From Ariolimax columbianus (taxonomy: Eukaryota; Mollusca; Gastropoda; Stylommatophora; Arionidae), in contig JAVGWX010000013.1 in the NCBI GenBank assembly GCA_036924085.1, positions 41,858,893 through 41,922,892 of the forward strand: a stretch of DNA of 64,000 bases, written 5' to 3'. Of the stretch, positions 11,046-22,169 are shown in pieces; positions within the stretch are counted from its first letter, which is position 1; each line of letters begins with the position of its first letter. The notes below the pieces were generated by a model, which searched no databases, was not told the origin of the DNA, and saw nothing but the letters and a program-made list of their open reading frames with translations. A program made the translations under genes and the position numbers.

Positions 11046-11612
11046 TACTTAACTGAACGTCATTATACTGATTTAGAAGACTGCAGAGTCTGTATACAAC
11101 CAGTTTCATTTACATTTCCTTGATCTAAAATGTATCCGCATCCAATCTATTCTTAAATGCATTAATTGTTCTTGCACACACTACCTCCTGTGGCAATGCA
11201 TTCCAATCATCACCACTCTCTGACTAAAATATATTTCCTAATATCTAATCTGGACCTTTCTTTAGTTAATTTGTAGCTATTCTTGTAGTTGATTGAATTT
11301 TGAAAAAAACTTGTTACAGTCGAATTTATTCTTTCCTTTGATTATCTTATAAACCTATATTAAGTCACCTCGAATTTTTCGATTATCTACACTGTAGGCC
11401 GGTATTTCTGAGTCTTTCATAACTGTAATTCAGGAATCCCACTATCAGCTTTGTCGCTCTTTTTTGTTGGTATCATTTATAGCATGTTCATATCCCCTCT
11501 ACGATAAGGACTCCACACCTGTACACAGAACTCCAATCTAAATCTAACTAATGCTTTATACAGTTTGACAATCATTTCCTTGCTCTTATGTTTAATACAG
11601 CAATGTTTTAAA
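11046..11612 (-). pseudogene. CR1-like LINE 3' end, older copy
   Basis: Minus strand: pieces of the RT C-terminal region (ALVRFRLEFCVQVWSPYR-like, with stops), followed by the 3' UTR with GGTTGTATACAGACTCTGCA and a CAGTTAAGTA end. It aligns along its whole length with 59121-59700 but has many substitutions and small indels, so it is older than the copies at 49066 and 59121. Confidence 0.85.
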
Positions 11613-11875
11613 TGTTTGTAAGTTATTTGGTAAGACTATATCCAGACCAGCCAATAGGGTCTGCTCTACCGATATATTGAGATGAAAGGTGCGAGAAACC
11701 AGTTGGGAATAGCTAACATAAGCAAGGCAGAGCCAGGTGCGCTCAAGAGCTGACCAGCTTCATCCAAACGGAGGTGAATGTGTCTGTGTGGTGAAGTCAT
11801 CTATCAAGACAAGAAACACATTTACATCTGCGGTTTTGTTAGAAGATTTGGTTGTTTTTCACTTTCGTTTTAATC
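11613..11875. other. No recognised feature
   Basis: Short unique segment between LINE and tandem array. Confidence 0.4.
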
Positions 11876-11879
11876 ATTT

Positions 11880-12260
11880 GTGTCACTCACTCATTCACAC
11901 TCACTCACTCATTCACACTCACTCACTCATTCACACTCACTCATTCACACTCACTCACTCATTCACACTCACTCACTCATTCACACTCACTCACTCTCAC
12001 TTTTTATATCGCTCTCTCTAGCTCTCACTCTTTCTTTCACGCTGCTTTTTCACTCAATTTCTTACACTCTCATTTCCTCTCTCATTCTTTCTGTGTCTTT
12101 CTCCCACTCTCTCTGTCTATCATTCTCTCAATCACTCAGTTTCACTCTGTCATTCTGTTTTTCTCGCTCTCCCTCTCTCACCTCCTCATCCTTTCCCTCG
12201 GATCTCTTTCTAACTTGTTCACCCTCACTCACTATTGCCCACTTTCTCGCTTCTTCCTCG
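11880..12260. repeat. CACTCACTCATTCACA array grading into CT-rich tract
   Basis: A regular 12-18-bp TCACTCACTCATTCACAC pattern to about 12000, then irregular TCTCTCACTC-type sequence. Open frames here are artefacts. Confidence 0.88.
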
Positions 12261-12299
12261 CCGCTCACCCCAACTAATTAAAAAACCGGCCCTTATTTT

Positions 12300-12660
12300 G
12301 TTGATTTTTTGTTAAATGCCCACAATGAGTAAGTTTACTCTTTTGTGCGCCCTGAAAAGGACTTTACGTGGCGGGTTGTAGCAGCGTTCCTCACATCCCG
12401 AGCGTGCTGATGAAGATGCACCACGGTCCTCCAGGTGGTTATGCTCTGCTTTGCTTTATCTGCGTGACGCTACTACTACGGGGATCACGCCTATCCATAT
12501 CTCATCAACCAGACTGCATTGAAAACAGCCTGTTTCCAAGGAACGCTACATGGAAGAAAGAAAGTGGTCTTTGTCAGTATATTGTGCTTGGCCCAGACGT
12601 GACGTCCTAGTCAGTATGTTGTGCATGACCGGACTAGCACCTCAGTTCCCATAAAACCAT
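12300..12660 (-). mobile_element. R1 retroposon, near full length (subfamily with GGAACGCTACATGG)
   Basis: The plus strand reads AATGCCCACAATGAGTAAG through to GACTAGCACCTCAGTTCCC, with two copies of the 37-bp head unit (TCAGTATATTGTG and TCAGTATGTTGTG). Confidence 0.9.
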
Positions 12661-12739
12661 TCCCCTCGGAAGGATTATACTGACTTCATTTTGTTCACAG
12701 CCTGTGCTCACTTAGTTTTGAGAGCGTATATTGACTTCT

Positions 12740-13110
12740 ATCCGAGTGGTCCGCCGGAGTATTTGTGTATGACAAAGACAAGAATAGCACCACACCCCCC
12801 ACAAAGAGCATGTCGTAAGAGGTGACTATATGTGTGACATGGCATAACACCGGCCATGGTTAGGTGTTTTGTTAAGAGCAGCATAAATGGCGCCTAACAG
12901 GCTGCAAGTCTACTTTGCTCTAGTATTTGAGTCTGTTAAGATGGACTCGCCCATCGATTAACCAACATCCGCGGCACTTTTCCCCACGCATCGGAGTAAT
13001 AAGCTGCTCGAGTCTAGCCCACTAAGCAGGAAATCCTCCAGGATACATCTATCTGACGCCAGAGATGTGGCCTGCACAGAGCCATCTGCCCCTGTAGTAT
13101 TACAGGTCGG
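12740..13110. repeat. R3 dispersed repeat
   Basis: GTGTGACATGGCATAACACC, GGCGCCTAACAGGCTG, CCACTAAGCAGG and CATCTGCCCCTGTAG are shared with 20643 and in part 33195. The left edge (AGAATAGCACCAC) is also shared with 33170. Confidence 0.85.
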
Positions 13111-13261
13111 CATCAACTATGACTAAGATATTCATTTGAATTATATATTTGACTCCACCCGTCGCTGTTTTATAGTTTACAAGGACTACTCAACCGCCAC
13201 TTGTTTGCACACACACACACACAAGCTAATATCATGAACAACCAAACAACGACATACCGGT

Positions 13262-13880
13262 ATTATTTTTGTTTGTTATTTGCCTATCCTCGCCGCACAT
13301 AAGTAGACCCATTCAGTCATGACTGGCTGTAGGATGATACGACCTTGGAGTGGTAACACTACTGTTTGGTTTCCTTTTTCCTTGAGGCGCCGTCTGTTAA
13401 CTTCTCCGTGTTGCAAGAGATTTTTCTTGCCCAGTCTGATGTGCGCCTTTAAGGTACATCTCCACCTGGATCGGTCTGTAGCTTCGTCTTCCCAGAATGT
13501 CAGACCCATGCCCAGTGCCTTCATGTCCCGTTTACACACATCCTGTGGTCGGTCGCCTGTTCTTTTGCCATTCGTCAACTATCCAAAGAGGATATCTTTG
13601 GCGTGGCAACCATCTTCCATGTGAGGAAAATTACCAAGCCATCGTAGTCGTCCTCTTTACCTAATCAGAGTATACATGCTTGGGAGACCGATGAGAGAAT
13701 GGACTTCTGTATTTGTCACTCTATCCATCCATGTAATACCAAGAATGAATCGCATGATCGAAGGTGTTAGTTAAGCCTTTGCTCTTGTTTGACATAGGTT
13801 GCCCAAGTTTCGCTACTATGTAGGAGCGTGCTGGCGACACATGCATTGCGGACCATGGCCTTAGTTTTATTTGTAAGTTT
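13262..13880 (-). pseudogene. LINE-C pol C-terminus, frameshifted
   Basis: Minus-strand pieces in order: an ACVASTLLHSSETWATY-like segment, RRLRWLGNF-like, NGKRTGDRPQDVCKRDMKAL, and a final W-R-CTLKAHIRLGKKNLLQHG-like part. This is the standard tail of a LINE reverse transcriptase. Multiple frame changes and stops. A shorter plus-strand relative is at 33890. Confidence 0.8.
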
Positions 13881-14105
13881 CTGGTTTTCCCAAGCACACG
13901 TTATGAGACGAGGAAACTGGCAGCAGCTTTGCCAATGCTACTATCATTTTGTGGGTGTAGAGAGAGAGCTTGTCGATTATGAAAGACTCCAGGGGCGTGA
14001 ATTGGTGTACTTATGCCAATTTATAATTAACGATGTTAAGAGTTGTGTGGCATCTACTTGCTGACCCAGCACATCTGGCACGGGTATTGTCGGGACTTAG
14101 CACTT
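13881..14105. other. No recognised feature
   Basis: Short unique stretch. Confidence 0.4.
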
Positions 14106-14109
14106 GCTT

Positions 14110-14540
14110 AGCATACATACATACATACAAACACACACACACACACACATCACACATGTGCAAATTCACTCATACCTGTACATACTTGAGCAAGCAGTCA
14201 CGCACACATACACACACAAACACACTCACACACACCCACATGAAACACACTCAGTCTCTCACATAAACACACATACTCACACATATCCACACAAAACACA
14301 CTCAGTCTCTCACATAAACACACATACTCACACATATCCACACAAAACACACTCAGTCTCTCACATAAACACACATACTCACACATATCCACACAAAACA
14401 CACTCAGTCTCTCACATAAACACACATACTCACACATATCCACATAAAACACACTCAGTCTCTCACATAAACACACTCAGTCTCTCACATAAACACACAT
14501 ACTCACACATATCCACACAAAACACACTCAGTCTCCCTCT
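14110..14540. repeat. 51-bp tandem array, about six copies, in CA-rich sequence
   Basis: TCAGTCTCTCACATAAACAC recurs at 14251, 14302, 14353, 14404 and 14455. A 23-bp shortened unit follows near 14478. The period is a multiple of three, so both strands show spurious open frames. Confidence 0.94.
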
Positions 14541-14627
14541 CTTTCTCTCTGCCTCTCTCAGCATTTATTTGTAAATGCTGTTTATGTACAATTATATACA
14601 TTACAATTCACGTATTTCACACATCGC

Positions 14628-14775
14628 AGCTCGGTTAAAGCGCTTAGCTCTTGTGGCACGTGGACAGGATTCAATACCCAGTTCATTGGCATCAGATTAC
14701 CCAACTGTACGCGTAAACCTGATTTAAGGAAGGCAAGTCAGCGAGGAAGGGAATTGGTAATTCAACCTTGCAAAT
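14628..14775 (+). mobile_element. SINE-3 head and partial body
   Basis: Head GCTCGGTTAAAGCGC with B-box-like AGGATTCAATACC, then GTCAGCGAGGAAGGGAATTG as in other SINE-3 copies. Confidence 0.65.
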
Positions 14776-14829
14776 AGTTTAAACCTAGTACAAATAATCA
14801 GTCAACCACTGCATCCTCGACGGCCGTGT

Positions 14830-15235
14830 TTGCTATGCGACTTACTTACTTTCCGTGTCCAAGCATCAGGTTATACAGAATACATCCAGTAATCAAGGAC
14901 AAGGATTGCCTTGTCATTTGTCTACATCATGGCACATCTATTGCATGTTTCTTGAAGGTTGGGGCAGGTGATCAGGTGGTTTGTGTCCTGTATTGCGTTC
15001 CAGTCACATGTGTCATCATCTGTGTATTCCCATCGCTTCATATTCCTCTTGCACCATGATACACCAGTTCGGGGTCTGCCCAGCGACTTCCATATTGTGC
15101 AAGGCAGATGATGTCCCGGGGCAGGTTCCTTCCGAAGTTCCATCTCTGGGAACTGCATTAATAAATGCCATCTCTCGTACGGCCACTTTCAAGGTTTGTC
15201 TGTAGGGGATATATTGATTTTAGGAAGCTATGTCT
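14830..15235 (-). pseudogene. LINE-D C-terminal zinc-binding tail
   Basis: Minus strand: PAPGHHLPCTIWKSLGRPRT, then a D-D-T-C-D-W-N-A-I-Q-D-x-NHLITCPNL cluster, the degraded Cys/His tail of a LINE pol. A relative is at 28000. Confidence 0.75.
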
Positions 15236-15274
15236 GAATTTGAGTCTTGTGCTCTGTACCTGATGTGCAAAAAT

Positions 15275-15430
15275 TGGATGCTTTGGGTCGTGCTCCTGTT
15301 TTTTTCATTCGATTTCTGCTGCGACGCATCTTCGAATCTCGTGTGGTTAAATGCCAGTCATGGGGTATATCAATGGGGCGGGTTTTAGGCACCCTGATAC
15401 TATCCGACCCGCCTCATATGCGACTAATTA
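15275..15430. repeat. R4 dispersed repeat
   Basis: Shares ATGCTTTGGGTCGT, GGTTAAATGCCA-type and GGCACCCTGATACTATCCG-type segments with 28680-28840. Confidence 0.6.
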
Positions 15431-15736
15431 TCCATTTTATTCGTACATTCCTTTTATTGTATTTGTTTCGGAAATATATTTTTGAAACTCCCCCATCGCA
15501 TGTCAATATGTTATTTGTATCCGATCAAAATACACGTACCAGAAATTCCTACAGTTTTGTTAAGACACTCCTGTAAATCGGTAAACGCATTGAATAGCAC
15601 ATGTGCGCTCCCTAGTTCTAAAACACCGGTCTGACCACCAACGATGGAAGTCTGGTATTGCTGTCTTTAGAACATACTGAGATAGGGGCGGCGCTGGTTG
15701 GTGGAGTGGATGCTTACACTTTAGTAACAAAGCTGC
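15431..15736. other. No recognised feature
   Basis: Unique sequence. Confidence 0.4.
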
Positions 15737-15749
15737 TGTGAACAGTTGT

Positions 15750-16094
15750 TGTTATTATTGTTTCGAATGTAGGTTACTCTTTTGTGCACCCTAAAAAGGA
15801 CGTTAAGTGGCGGGTTGCAGTAGCTTTCTTCACTTCCCGAGCGTGCTGATGAAGGTGGACCGGGGTACTCCAGGCGATTGTGCTTTGCTTGGCTTCATCT
15901 ATGTGTCGCTCACTACTACGGGGATCACGTCGATCCCTCACCTTGTTAGCCAGACTGCCACGAAAACAGCCCGTTTCCAGGAAGGGGTACTAGGAGGCCG
16001 AGGTGAGGGCCTTGGCCAGAATGTTTTGCCTCAGCCTGACTAATATTTCCGATCAGTATATTTTGCCTGACCAGACCTCAGTCTTCCCTCCCGT
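15750..16094 (-). mobile_element. R1 retroposon with probable 13-bp target-site duplication
   Basis: Full-length R1. It is flanked by TGTGAACAGTTGT (15737-15749) and TGTGTACAGTTGT (16095-16107), one mismatch. The plus-strand left edge TTGTTATTATTGTTTCG is the complement of the A-rich tail. Confidence 0.9.
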
Positions 16095-16107
16095 TGTGTA
16101 CAGTTGT

Positions 16108-16399
16108 CTTCATTACCTGCTTGTGAAACTGGAATACGTACCAGGCTTACATTCAAATTTTTTAAATATTTTGAATACCTGCTGTGTATAGTGAACCGAA
16201 AGAGGACTTGCGTCTAGTCGGTGGACACAAGAAACGTTTCAAAGACTCCCTCAATATCTCTGACACTCTTCGTTGTAAACTCATGGGAGTGGTTTCAAAG
16301 ACTCCCTCAATATCTCTGACACTCTTCGTTGTAAACTCATGGGAATGTCTGGCACAGGGCCGCCAATAATGGCGTAGAACCACCATCAGAGGCGACTCT
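16108..16399. other. Unrecognised; contains a ~55-bp direct duplication
   Basis: TTTCAAAGACTCCCTCAATA plus the following 35 bases occur at about 16237 and again at about 16292. Confidence 0.7.
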
Positions 16400-16588
16400 A
16401 TTGCTGAGTAAAGCCGGGCCTCTGAGATGCAGAGAGAACGTACTTTGCGAAAATACATAACAACTGACACTCCCATGTCCAATTCTGAGCTGAAATACTA
16501 CATATGTGTAAGGGGTTTCCGTGCCAGAATCGCACTATACAGCCACCTGCGGACAGTCTTCCTGATGAGGTGCACCACAACATGGACG

Positions 16589-16635
<47 letters not shown>

Positions 16636-16640
16636 CATTA
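16400..16640 (+). pseudogene. LINE C-terminal finger segment with (ATT)n tail
   Basis: Plus strand: CVRGFRARIALYSHLRTV, a degraded C-terminal finger as at 6590 and 19640, followed by a 60-bp (ATT)n microsatellite (about 16575-16636). The microsatellite is probably the LINE 3' tail. Confidence 0.7.
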
Positions 16641-16960
16641 GAACTGCTATGTGAAACTGACATGGTTAAAAACTGGTTGTACGGGAAAACTGTAAGAGAC
16701 GTGTGCCGATTGTCGTTTCTGCGTAAATAGCCTTTATCAGGAATTGGATACATGCAATCGGCACAAGTGAAAACAGCGAAATAAGTTAAAGGAATATTAG
16801 TAGGGCTGAAAATGAAGGCCATTTTAATATCGATAAACTTCAGTTACTGTTCTCATATACAAGTGTTTACCTTGCTTGTGTCTCAGTCAACATTGGCATT
16901 ATCTTTTACTCCAGTCTCCAGCGAAGAGGAAAGGTAAATCATGTTTATCACCATAAGTTA
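16641..16960. other. No recognised feature
   Basis: Unique sequence. Confidence 0.4.
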
Positions 16961-16962
16961 GT

Positions 16963-17340
16963 CAGGGTCAGGTGAAACATACTGATCAGACTGTTAGTCA
17001 GGGTCGGGTGAAACATACTGATCAGACTTTGTAAGTCAGGGTCAGGTGAAACATACTGAGACTATGTTAGTCAGGGTCTGGTGAAACATACTGATCAGAC
17101 TATGTTAGTCATGGTCAGGTGAAACATACTGATCAGACTATGTTAGTCAGGGTCAGGTGAAACATACTGAGACTATGTTAGTCAGGGTCAGGTGAAACAT
17201 ACTGATCAAGATCCTACCTCGTTTCCAGCAGTTCTCCCTGGAAACTTTCTGAGACGTGGATCGGCACTGTGGGCTTCATAATGTGAGCTTACTGGGGAGT
17301 CTCACATTACACTTCAGCCAGGAGAACCTCATTCTACCTT
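16963..17340 (+). mobile_element. R1 retroposon head with expanded 38-bp tandem; truncated body
   Basis: About six to seven copies of GTTAGTCAGGGTCAGGTGAA plus ACATACTGATCAGACTAT (16963-17210), then the start of the R1 body (CAGTTCTCCCTGGAAAC). Confidence 0.88.
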
Positions 17341-17546
17341 TTTAAGTATGCCTTGGGATGTTAGGAGAACAGCTGTAACCTGCCATGGAAGTCGTCAATA
17401 GCCCCTAACCCAAGTACAAGTGACATTATCAACAACGACAAATGCAGTCTGTCGCATATTCCGTGTTCACGTCTCGTCTTTATATAGTCGAAAATACTCT
17501 GTGTCTGTGCGAAGTTTCAGGACCTGGCAAGCGTATTGATAACAAG

Positions 17547-17549
<3 letters not shown>

Positions 17550-17621
<72 letters not shown>
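17550..17621. repeat. (TA)n microsatellite
   Basis: Uninterrupted TATATA. Confidence 0.98.
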
Positions 17622-17624
<3 letters not shown>

Positions 17625-18100
17625 GCGTTTTCAAATGAAATAGGACCAAACTGCAACAACTGAACATACGTACGATGTGCATGATGTCGTCACTTCTGGT
17701 GTAAACAGTACATACCTACCATCAAGTTTGCAAAGACTTCATTATCCTACGACTCATAGTTTCCTCGGCAGACCGTTGAAAACATGGCGGGTGTGATACG
17801 GAATCCGTTCAGAGTTGATCAGCAGCTGTGATTCGGTTTCTTACAGTTGAAGGATGTCGACCAGTTGACATTCATCGAAGAATGGAGGCAGTGTAGGGTG
17901 ACAAAAGTGTGTTGAAGACAGCAGTGAAGAACTGGACAACGATGTTTAAAGAATGACGTGAGTTAACGCAACAATATGCGCCTGATCCGGTCTCGGAAGA
18001 TCTTTTGTTAACTCACGTCCTTTAATAACATGTTACAGTGCTTCTTCTTATATTCCGCTGTCGTTCTGACTGTAGTCCAATGTGAGGCTTCTCAGTAAGC
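17622..18100. other. Unrecognised; inverted repeat at 17944-18024
   Basis: GACGTGAGTTAAC near 17955 is complementary to GTTAACTCACGTC near 18007, with TTAAAG/CTTTAA extending the stem. No gene seen. Confidence 0.6.
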
Positions 18101-18104
18101 TCAT

Positions 18105-18212
18105 CAATATGGGGAAATTATGCCGATCCCCACTTCGTTGGTCAGACTACTGTGGCACAACATGTTTCCAGGAGCACGAACGAGAAGGTGATGTATGACC
18201 TTGATCAGTGCT
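18105..18212 (-). mobile_element. R1 fragment just upstream of kindlin exon A
   Basis: Plus-strand CCGATCCCCACTTCGTTGG and TGTTTCCAGGAG match the R1 middle. Confidence 0.65.
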
Positions 18213-18279
18213 TTTCACCTGCCCCTGATTACTCTTTTCTTTCGTCTATTAAATATATGTCTTATTTTTATATATCTAG

Positions 18280-18497
18280 GTATCAGACACCCAGAAGAAC
18301 TATCCTTCCTGAGAAAATGGGACAAAGACGATTTAAAACAAGTAGCAAAAGAAGTCCAAAAGAGGAAAAAGCGAGCAGAACCAGATGCTAACAGCCCTCT
18401 CAACACTAATGGTACCCTACATAATTCCCAAGGAAGTCTGGACGGAGGAAAGCTCAGTCCTTATCCTAGCAGGAGCCCAATTGGAACATCACCAAAT
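18280..18497 (+). CDS. FERMT: Kindlin (fermitin) exon A: end of F1 core and basic loop (partial gene)
   Basis: Internal exon. The acceptor is the AG at 18278-18279 after a T-rich stretch, and the donor GTATGT is at 18498. It enters with two bases of a split codon and ends in phase 0. It encodes the kindlin hallmark IRHPEELS, followed by a basic run (KEVQKRKKR) and a Ser/Pro/Gly-rich segment ending GTSPN. In vertebrate kindlins this position starts the long F1 loop, whose lysine-rich part binds phosphoinositides; the same role here is inferred. Kindlins are cytoplasmic adaptors that bind integrin beta tails through F3 and act with talin in integrin activation and focal adhesions. The upstream exon, which should end in the first base of the split codon, was not found in the window. 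An R1 fragment lies 67 bp before the exon. Confidence 0.9.
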
Positions 18498-18594
18498 GTA
18501 TGTATTCATAATTAATCTCAGCTCACATGCTTGCGACCTTCTTTGATTTTTTTTCTTTGTACGTTTTTTTCATTTGTCTGGTTTAATTATAACA

Positions 18595-18890
18595 GCAATA
18601 TGGCCTTTTGAAGACTCATGACAACTGTCATAAGAAGGAACCTCGCTTGGTACGGTCAGATATCGAGATCAATGCGAATACGATCCTGCACGGAAAGATG
18701 CAAGACAGACGACGAAGAGGCCGTACCAAAGAGAGGTGGGAGGACAACATAAAAGAATGGATTAATCTCCGACTAGGAGAGGCACAGGCAGCGGCCGCTG
18801 ACAGAAGGGGGCCGTGGGATTGTGAGGATGTCTTTATGTGTGCCCCAACGACCTCACTCGTTACGGGATGACCTGACCTGACCTCACCTG
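18595..18890 (+). pseudogene. LINE-E pol C-terminus
   Basis: Plus-strand frame with NTILHGKMQDRRRRGRTKER, then WEDNIKEWI, a RLGEAQAAAADR segment and APTTSLVTG. This is a well-known LINE pol tail (G-x-RRRGR-x-x-x-RWEDNI-x-EW). It lies inside a kindlin intron. Confidence 0.85.
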
Positions 18891-18963
18891 GTTTGATTAA
18901 AGGTAATGGGGTGTCAGGGAGGGGTAGTACCTCTAGTGACGGATATGTCGTGTCCTATCTTGG

Positions 18964-19316
18964 GTCGTTGTTGTTTCGAATGCCCACACTGAGTAGGTTT
19001 ACTCTTTTGTGCGCCCTAAAAGGGACGTAAAGTGGCGGGTTGCAGTAGCTTTCATCACATCCCGAGAGTACTGATAAAAATGGGCAAAGTTCCTCCAGGC
19101 GGCTGTGCTATGCATGATCTCATGCGCGTATCGCTCACTACTACGGGAGTCATGTCGATCCCCACCTCGTTAGCCAGGCTGCCATAAAAACAGTCCGTTT
19201 CCAGGAAGGGGTACGAGGAAGCCGAAGTGAGGGTCTTGGCCAGTATATTTTGCTTGACGAGGACTAATATTTCTGATAAGTATGTTGTGCTCGACCAGAC
19301 GTTAGTCTTCCTTCCC
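18964..19316 (-). mobile_element. R1 retroposon with 10-bp target-site duplication
   Basis: Full-length. CCTATCTTGG occurs at 18954-18963 and 19317-19326. The left edge GTTGTTGTTTCG is the complement of the CAA tail. Confidence 0.92.
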
Positions 19317-19326
19317 CCTATCTTGG

Positions 19327-19635
19327 TTAGTGTGTCTATTATTGGTCCTCACCTGGAACTCAACTCTCACTAGTGGCTCCACGTAGCTGCCAGTGTGCGG
19401 CCACGGCCACACCCCGGTCAACGGTTTCGACATGACCGGCTAAACCAAGTGAGGGTAGTCGATGGGTTTAATAAGCCCACAGCGATATAGTGCTTGTCTA
19501 CCTAAGCATGTGAAGACTTGATTCGACGGATTGTGCGGAAGAACCATTGGCTCGATAACGGGCAGCAAGGTGACTACCAACAACCTGCTGTGGATCATCT
19601 GATGCAAGGCTAGACAACCGTATCGTTATTACTGT
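19327..19635. other. No recognised feature
   Basis: Unique sequence inside a kindlin intron. Confidence 0.4.
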
Positions 19636-19639
19636 TCCA

Positions 19640-19995
19640 GTCGTCTTCATCATATCTTGCCATTTGAACAAATGTACTACGGACGAGAGAGAGTGAGGCT
19701 GCCGGCGTGGAACTCCCCCTCACTTATATTCAATTCACGTACAAGTCATCTCATTTGGGAGAACATTACTAATGATCGCTCTTCCTTGCGAAGTAAAATC
19801 TCTTCTGGCGCGACGCGTATGGAGCAGACAAGAACCAAGGAAGCTGCACGGAGACGAGCGACACGAAAGGCAAGAGACGAGTTGCCTCCATCTGACGGCC
19901 AGACAGTGTTTCTCTGCCCTCAGTGTGACAGATGCTTTCGGAATAGGATTGGTTTGATCAGCCACCTACTTACCTACTCCAGGATTGACATATGA
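19640..19995 (+). pseudogene. LINE C-terminal region with Cys2-His finger
   Basis: Plus-strand frame of about 100 residues: DRSSLRSKISSGATRMEQTR, a basic helix (EAARRRATRKARDE) and FLCPQCDRCFRNRIGLISHL. The finger has both cysteines and the first histidine; the second histidine position reads Y. It is the best preserved of three copies of this LINE end (others at 6590 and 16400). Confidence 0.8.
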
Positions 19996-20154
19996 CAATG
20001 TGATCCACTTCGGAAACGATGGACAAACAACAATTAATTAAAGGTTTGCCTTTCTGGATTCTACTGGCGAAGGCACGCTCTTTACACCACTGACCGTAGT
20101 TCTTTGGGCGATTTCAGGACATATTGGACAGTGCTTGTGTGTATCTGTGTACCT

Positions 20155-20417
<263 letters not shown>

Positions 20418-20642
20418 TGCGTGCGTGCGTGATCAGGCTACGCATACATATACATACTTATAGATAGGCGGACAGATGGATATTCATACATATTTCTTCC
20501 CCATTTTCGACCCATGCGATGCATAAGGCATAAGGCCAGTAATGCAGTTGACCTCTTACAGAAAGCATGCGCTGAACCCCTTTGTGTATTATTGCCGTCG
20601 TGGCTATTATAGCAATGGGTTATACATGATCAGGAGATTGCG

Positions 20643-20957
20643 AGTAGCCTCTTGTCTGTAACTGTGTGACATGGCATAACACTGACCATGGTTATGTGGT
20701 TTGTTTAGAGGAGCATAGGTGGCGCCTAACAGGCTGTAGGTCTACTTTTCTCTAGTGTTTGAGTCTATTAAAATGTACTTGCACATCGGTTAACCACCCT
20801 CCGTAAGCGCTTGTCCATCGCAAGGAAATATTAAGCTGCTCAAGCCTAGTCCACTAAGCAGGTAACCCTTCTCCCGGATACATCCAGCTCATACCAGAAC
20901 TGGTACTTGCACAGGGGCATCTGCCCCTGTAGAAGTACAGGTCGACTAAGAACTCTT
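20643..20957. repeat. R3 dispersed repeat
   Basis: Full-length counterpart of 12740-13110 (GTGTGACATGGCATAACAC to CATCTGCCCCTGTAGAAG). Confidence 0.85.
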
Positions 20958-21019
20958 GTCAGACATTTAAACACACAAGCAATATCCCCTAACCCTTTTT
21001 TTTAAAAAGACTCATGTAA

Positions 21020-21253
21020 AGAAATTGCCGTCTTGGATGAAGTGTTAGAAACTTGATTGTACTAAGCCACAGATTGTGTCAGGTGAGCTGGCCATTTCCC
21101 TTCCTCGCTGATTCTCTTTCCATAACCGTAGAACAGGTATCCATTTACAAATGAACCCCCAATACATATCGGTCGTTTGAAGCGTTCCGGTAGGGGGAAT
21201 TGAACCTCGTACCTTTTGCCTTTGAAATACGAGTGCTCTATCACTGTGCTAAT
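21020..21253 (-). mobile_element. SINE-3, best preserved copy
   Basis: Minus strand: CTGATTAGCACAGTGATAGA (A box), GAGGTTCAATTCCCC (B box with a perfect GGTTCAATTCC), then a ~130-bp body ending in GACGGCAATTTC. The tRNA-derived head indicates Pol III origin. Confidence 0.9.
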
Positions 21254-21309
21254 CAGAAACAAACTTACAAAGTCGAATTCTGTATGTCATTTATTTGCAG
21301 CCTAAGATG

Positions 21310-21710
<401 letters not shown>

Positions 21711-21719
21711 CGTTTAGCA

Positions 21720-22165
21720 CCTCCTAGTAATACATCTTGTTTTCTCACCCCATCCTCACACCCACACCCGCCCCCGCTACACGCAAGCACACACCACATA
21801 CAATACAAACATCATACTTTGGAGCACCTGTATTGGACATGCCAACATTTTTCAATGCAGGTCTACTGCTTCCGTTTGCTCCTTCACTGTGACCTTTCAC
21901 CAGGTATACAGGTAAGGTATCTGAGTCCACTTTCTCCGAGACCGTCAGGAGGTTTTTGTCGGAAAACATGACATAATCACTGTCAGACACATACACAACC
22001 CTCTTTAGTTGTCGCATGCATTATGCACACAAGGCTGCCCACAACCTCTACTTTCGCCACGATTACAGCCCTTAGGCTGCAGTTTTCTAATACAGAGAGC
22101 AACTTGTCATTGTGTCCCGTTACGGCCACCCACCTTTGGAAACACTGTGTTCTGGGTGTTACAAG
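21720..22165. other. Unassigned; minus-strand open frame 21745-22017
   Basis: The minus strand has a 90-codon frame of non-repetitive composition (including [20 protein letters not shown]). I do not recognise the family, and a stop lies two codons before its methionine. It may be a decayed element or an exon of something unidentified. Confidence 0.3.
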
Positions 22166-22169
22166 TTCT

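Noticed and set aside
11737..12281. Open frames in CACTCACTCATT sequence
   Set aside because: Low-complexity H/S/L/T translation of a microsatellite-like tract.
21170..21253. tRNA gene on the minus strand
   Set aside because: The head has A and B boxes but belongs to SINE-3, which occurs at least six more times. Stems are incomplete.
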